In this document: piece by piece, positions 14,068 through 15,201 of the stretch | How the letters are laid out: every line of letters begins with the position of its first letter | How positions within the stretch are numbered: position 1 is the first letter of the stretch | Origin: Thermoplasmata archaeon | Lineage (GTDB): Archaea > Thermoplasmatota > Thermoplasmata > Lutacidiplasmatales > UBA184 | Direction of reading: 5' to 3' | DNA length: 15,201 nt | Assembly: GCA_022749905.1 (NCBI GenBank) | Contig: JAKIWU010000013.1 | Coordinates: forward strand, 1-15,201 | Program-made: the position numbers and the translations under genes | The notes under the pieces: generated by a model | The model's input: only the letters and a program-made list of their open reading frames with translations | The model's database searches: none | What the model was told of the DNA's origin: nothing

Positions 14068-14517
14068 TTACGCAGACGGAGCGCTCGGTGCGGCGGCGTC
14101 GTCCTTGCACTCGTCGCAGTCCTGCCAGCAGTACTCCGAATAGGAAACCCACAGGAGGACGACGGCGAGCACGAGCCCGATGCCGCTGAGGATGAGGGGC
14201 CCCGTCGGCGGGGGTAGCCCGCCCACATGCGAGATATCGAGGAGGATCGTGGCGATCGCGGCGCCGGCCATGACCATCCCGAAGTAGGGGGCCTTGGTCG
14301 AGCCCCGCCAGTGAAGGAGGAGACCCACGATCCCGGATGCGAAGATCAGCAGAGAAAGGATCAGGAAGATCGGTCCCGCCCATGCAGCGTAGGACGCGTA
14401 CGAACGGGTCTCGATACCGAAGCCCGGGAACGATACGAGAAAGAGGATCGCGAGCACCACGACGAGGATCGGGTAGGCCTTCCTCACGGGCGTTGTGCCT
14501 CGCTCCCCTCTCAGCAT
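14068..14517 (-). CDS. Four-helix membrane protein with C-terminal cysteine cluster (hypothetical)
   Basis: 149 residues from the chosen ATG. Hydrophobic helices lie at about 15-32, 45-68, 78-95 and 107-125. The short cytoplasmic tail contains C130-x3-C134-x2-C137 with nearby Asp and Glu, then Ala/Ser/Pro. The cysteines could hold a metal or be redox active; the family is not recognised. The start is uncertain: GTG at 14574 (168 aa), ATG at 14517, or GTG at 14487, which has GAGG 10 nt upstream and begins directly before the first helix. It is divergent from the right-hand membrane gene, with a palindrome in the shared gap. Confidence 0.7.
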   Translation of the reverse strand: MLRGERGTTPVRKAYPILVVVLAILFLVSFPGFGIETRSYASYAAWAGPIFLILSLLIFASGIVGLLLHWRGSTKAPYFGMVMAGAAIATILLDISHVGGLPPPTGPLILSGIGLVLAVVLLWVSYSEYCWQDCDECKDDAAAPSAPSA

Positions 14518-14576
14518 CCGCGATGAAAAGGTGCCGGTCGAGGAGAATCCGGGGCGAGAATGCGGTTCTGTCACAT

Positions 14577-14589
14577 TTTGTCGGACAAA
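14577..14589. promoter_or_regulatory. Perfect AT-rich palindrome in the divergent promoter gap
   Basis: TTTGTC-G-GACAAA: 6-base arms around one central base. It covers the predicted transcription start of the leftward membrane gene (TATA at 14609-14616) and lies upstream of the rightward TATA box. Position, symmetry and AT-richness fit an operator for a dimeric repressor; the regulator is not identified. Confidence 0.5.
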
Positions 14590-14608
14590 CAGGCCACCAG
14601 ATGGAGCG

Positions 14609-14616
14609 TATCAAAG
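14609..14616 (-). promoter_or_regulatory. TATA-like box for the leftward membrane protein
   Basis: CTTTGATA on the minus strand. Transcription would start near 14586, inside the palindrome at 14577-14589. That leaves a leader of 12 to about 100 nt depending on which start codon is real. Confidence 0.45.
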
Positions 14617-14643
14617 TGGCGGACGGATCCGGCTCGACCCGAG

Positions 14644-14651
14644 TTTACTTA
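14644..14651 (+). promoter_or_regulatory. TATA-like box for the right-end membrane protein
   Basis: TTTACTTA, centred about 26.5 nt before the ATG at 14674, the same geometry as the ferredoxin promoter. It predicts a leaderless mRNA. Confidence 0.5.
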
Positions 14652-14673
14652 GGAGAGACGCCTCGACCTTCTG

Positions 14674-15201
14674 ATGAGCGACGGAGGCCCCCAAATCCCC
14701 GGTCCCGGTGTCGCGGCATTTCTCGCCGCAGCCATCGCGGCATGGGCGGCGGCCCAACCAGGGACATCCGATCTCGGCGACTGGATCATTCGAGGAGGGC
14801 TAGTACTCGGACTATTCTTCTTGGGGGCTCTTGGCTATCTCGTGGAGAAGCTTCATGCCGATGCACGGCTCGCTATAGAGACGAGGCAGTCGACTCCGCA
14901 GTCGGGGAATCCCAAGAGTCTAGCTGATGAACCAGATTCGAGAGAAAAAATGAGTCCTGAGGAAGCGACGGCGAGAGCAGAGGCGTCGGAACAGTCCAAG
15001 ATGCTTACTACGAGGTCAGATGCCGAGGCGACTCTCCATTGGGCTCGGAATAGCTACTTTCTACTGGGGATAAGCGTTCTCGTCGTCGCCTACGGATTCT
15101 CGACAACAGAGCCCTTGACTGCGGCAAGAATCTTCCATGGGCTCATCGTCGTGCTAGGGAGTGCGCTGAGTTGTGTTTGGCTCTTGATTCAGTACAGAAG
15201 C
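14674..15201 (+). CDS. Membrane protein, four predicted helices, C-terminus beyond window (hypothetical)
   Basis: 176 codons are open to the last base of the window with no stop. Hydrophobic segments lie at about 12-28, 38-57, 127-143 and 153-173. Between helices 2 and 3 is a charged, Glu/Ala/Ser-rich stretch (58-122) that is probably a cytoplasmic helix or coiled coil (EEATARAEASEQSK). The second pair begins HWARNSYFLLGISVLVVAYGF and ends in LLIQYRS, a helical hairpin style seen in small membrane proteins of accessory regions; no family is assigned. Codon use differs from the neighbours: several CTA, TTG, ATA, AGA and AGT codons, which are scarce in the other genes. The ATG at 14674 fits the TATA spacing. 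Confidence 0.7.
   Translation, partial: MSDGGPQIPGPGVAAFLAAAIAAWAAAQPGTSDLGDWIIRGGLVLGLFFLGALGYLVEKLHADARLAIETRQSTPQSGNPKSLADEPDSREKMSPEEATARAEASEQSKMLTTRSDAEATLHWARNSYFLLGISVLVVAYGFSTTEPLTAARIFHGLIVVLGSALSCVWLLIQYRS

Noticed and set aside
12447..14228. Upstream extension of the debranching-enzyme frame to 1334 codons
   Set aside because: The extra N-terminus is the antisense of the MTHFR-like gene and an off-frame reading of the 156-aa gene; the ATG at 12446 in an ATGA overlap is the natural start.
1..15201. CRISPR arrays, tRNA/rRNA genes, insertion sequences
   Set aside because: No regularly spaced repeats, no tRNA-like T-loop in the intergenic gaps (all below about 160 nt), and no transposase-like frame were seen.

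Overview
The window comes from a high-GC archaeal genome, most likely an uncultivated member of Thermoplasmatota; that placement is inference. Archaeal pointers are a geranylgeranyl reductase next to a small 2[4Fe-4S] ferredoxin (archaeal lipid hydrogenation), a KEOPS Pcc1-like subunit, and TATA-like boxes about 26-28 nt upstream of several start codons with no room for a leader. There is no rRNA, tRNA, CRISPR array or insertion sequence.

Layout. (A) 1-6022, minus strand: a compact series read from right to left. It runs ferredoxin, geranylgeranyl reductase, a hypothetical helical protein, a DUF1028 protein with a C-terminal peptidoglycan-binding-like domain, a Pcc1-like protein without a normal start codon, a CPBP intramembrane protease, a CoA-binding protein, a bactofilin-like protein and, after a 49-nt gap, the N-terminus of isoleucyl-tRNA synthetase (cut by the window edge). 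A TATA box inside a small inverted repeat precedes the ferredoxin. (B) 6141-12913, minus strand: a seven-gene unit with mostly 4-8 nt overlaps. It runs a small beta-rich protein, a glycogen-debranching-type glucosidase, an ABC-2 exporter ATPase and permease, a flavin reductase, a thioredoxin reductase and a two-helix membrane protein. (C) 13071-13994, plus strand: a lone MTHFR-fold protein, divergent from B. (D) 14068-14517, minus strand: a four-helix membrane protein with a cysteine cluster at its C-terminus. (E) 14674-15201, plus strand: the start of a four-helix membrane protein that runs off the window. Its codon use is clearly less GC-biased than that of the other genes, so the right edge may be the border of an acquired region. 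A perfect AT-rich palindrome lies between D and E.

How the genes relate. Ferredoxin plus geranylgeranyl reductase is a known functional pair for saturating archaeal membrane lipids. The rest of A looks like housekeeping genes sharing a transcript. B links alpha-glucan breakdown with a drug/lipid-type exporter and two flavin/thiol redox enzymes; no single pathway is obvious.

The observation most worth checking is at the DUF1028/Pcc1 junction. The Pcc1 frame has no ATG, GTG or TTG near its domain. It lies in the -1 frame, and a textbook A AAA AAG slippery heptamer sits in the correct register just before the DUF1028 stop. Either the gene starts at a CTG in a CTGA overlap, or the junction is a programmed -1 frameshift (or slippage) producing a DUF1028-Pcc1 fusion.
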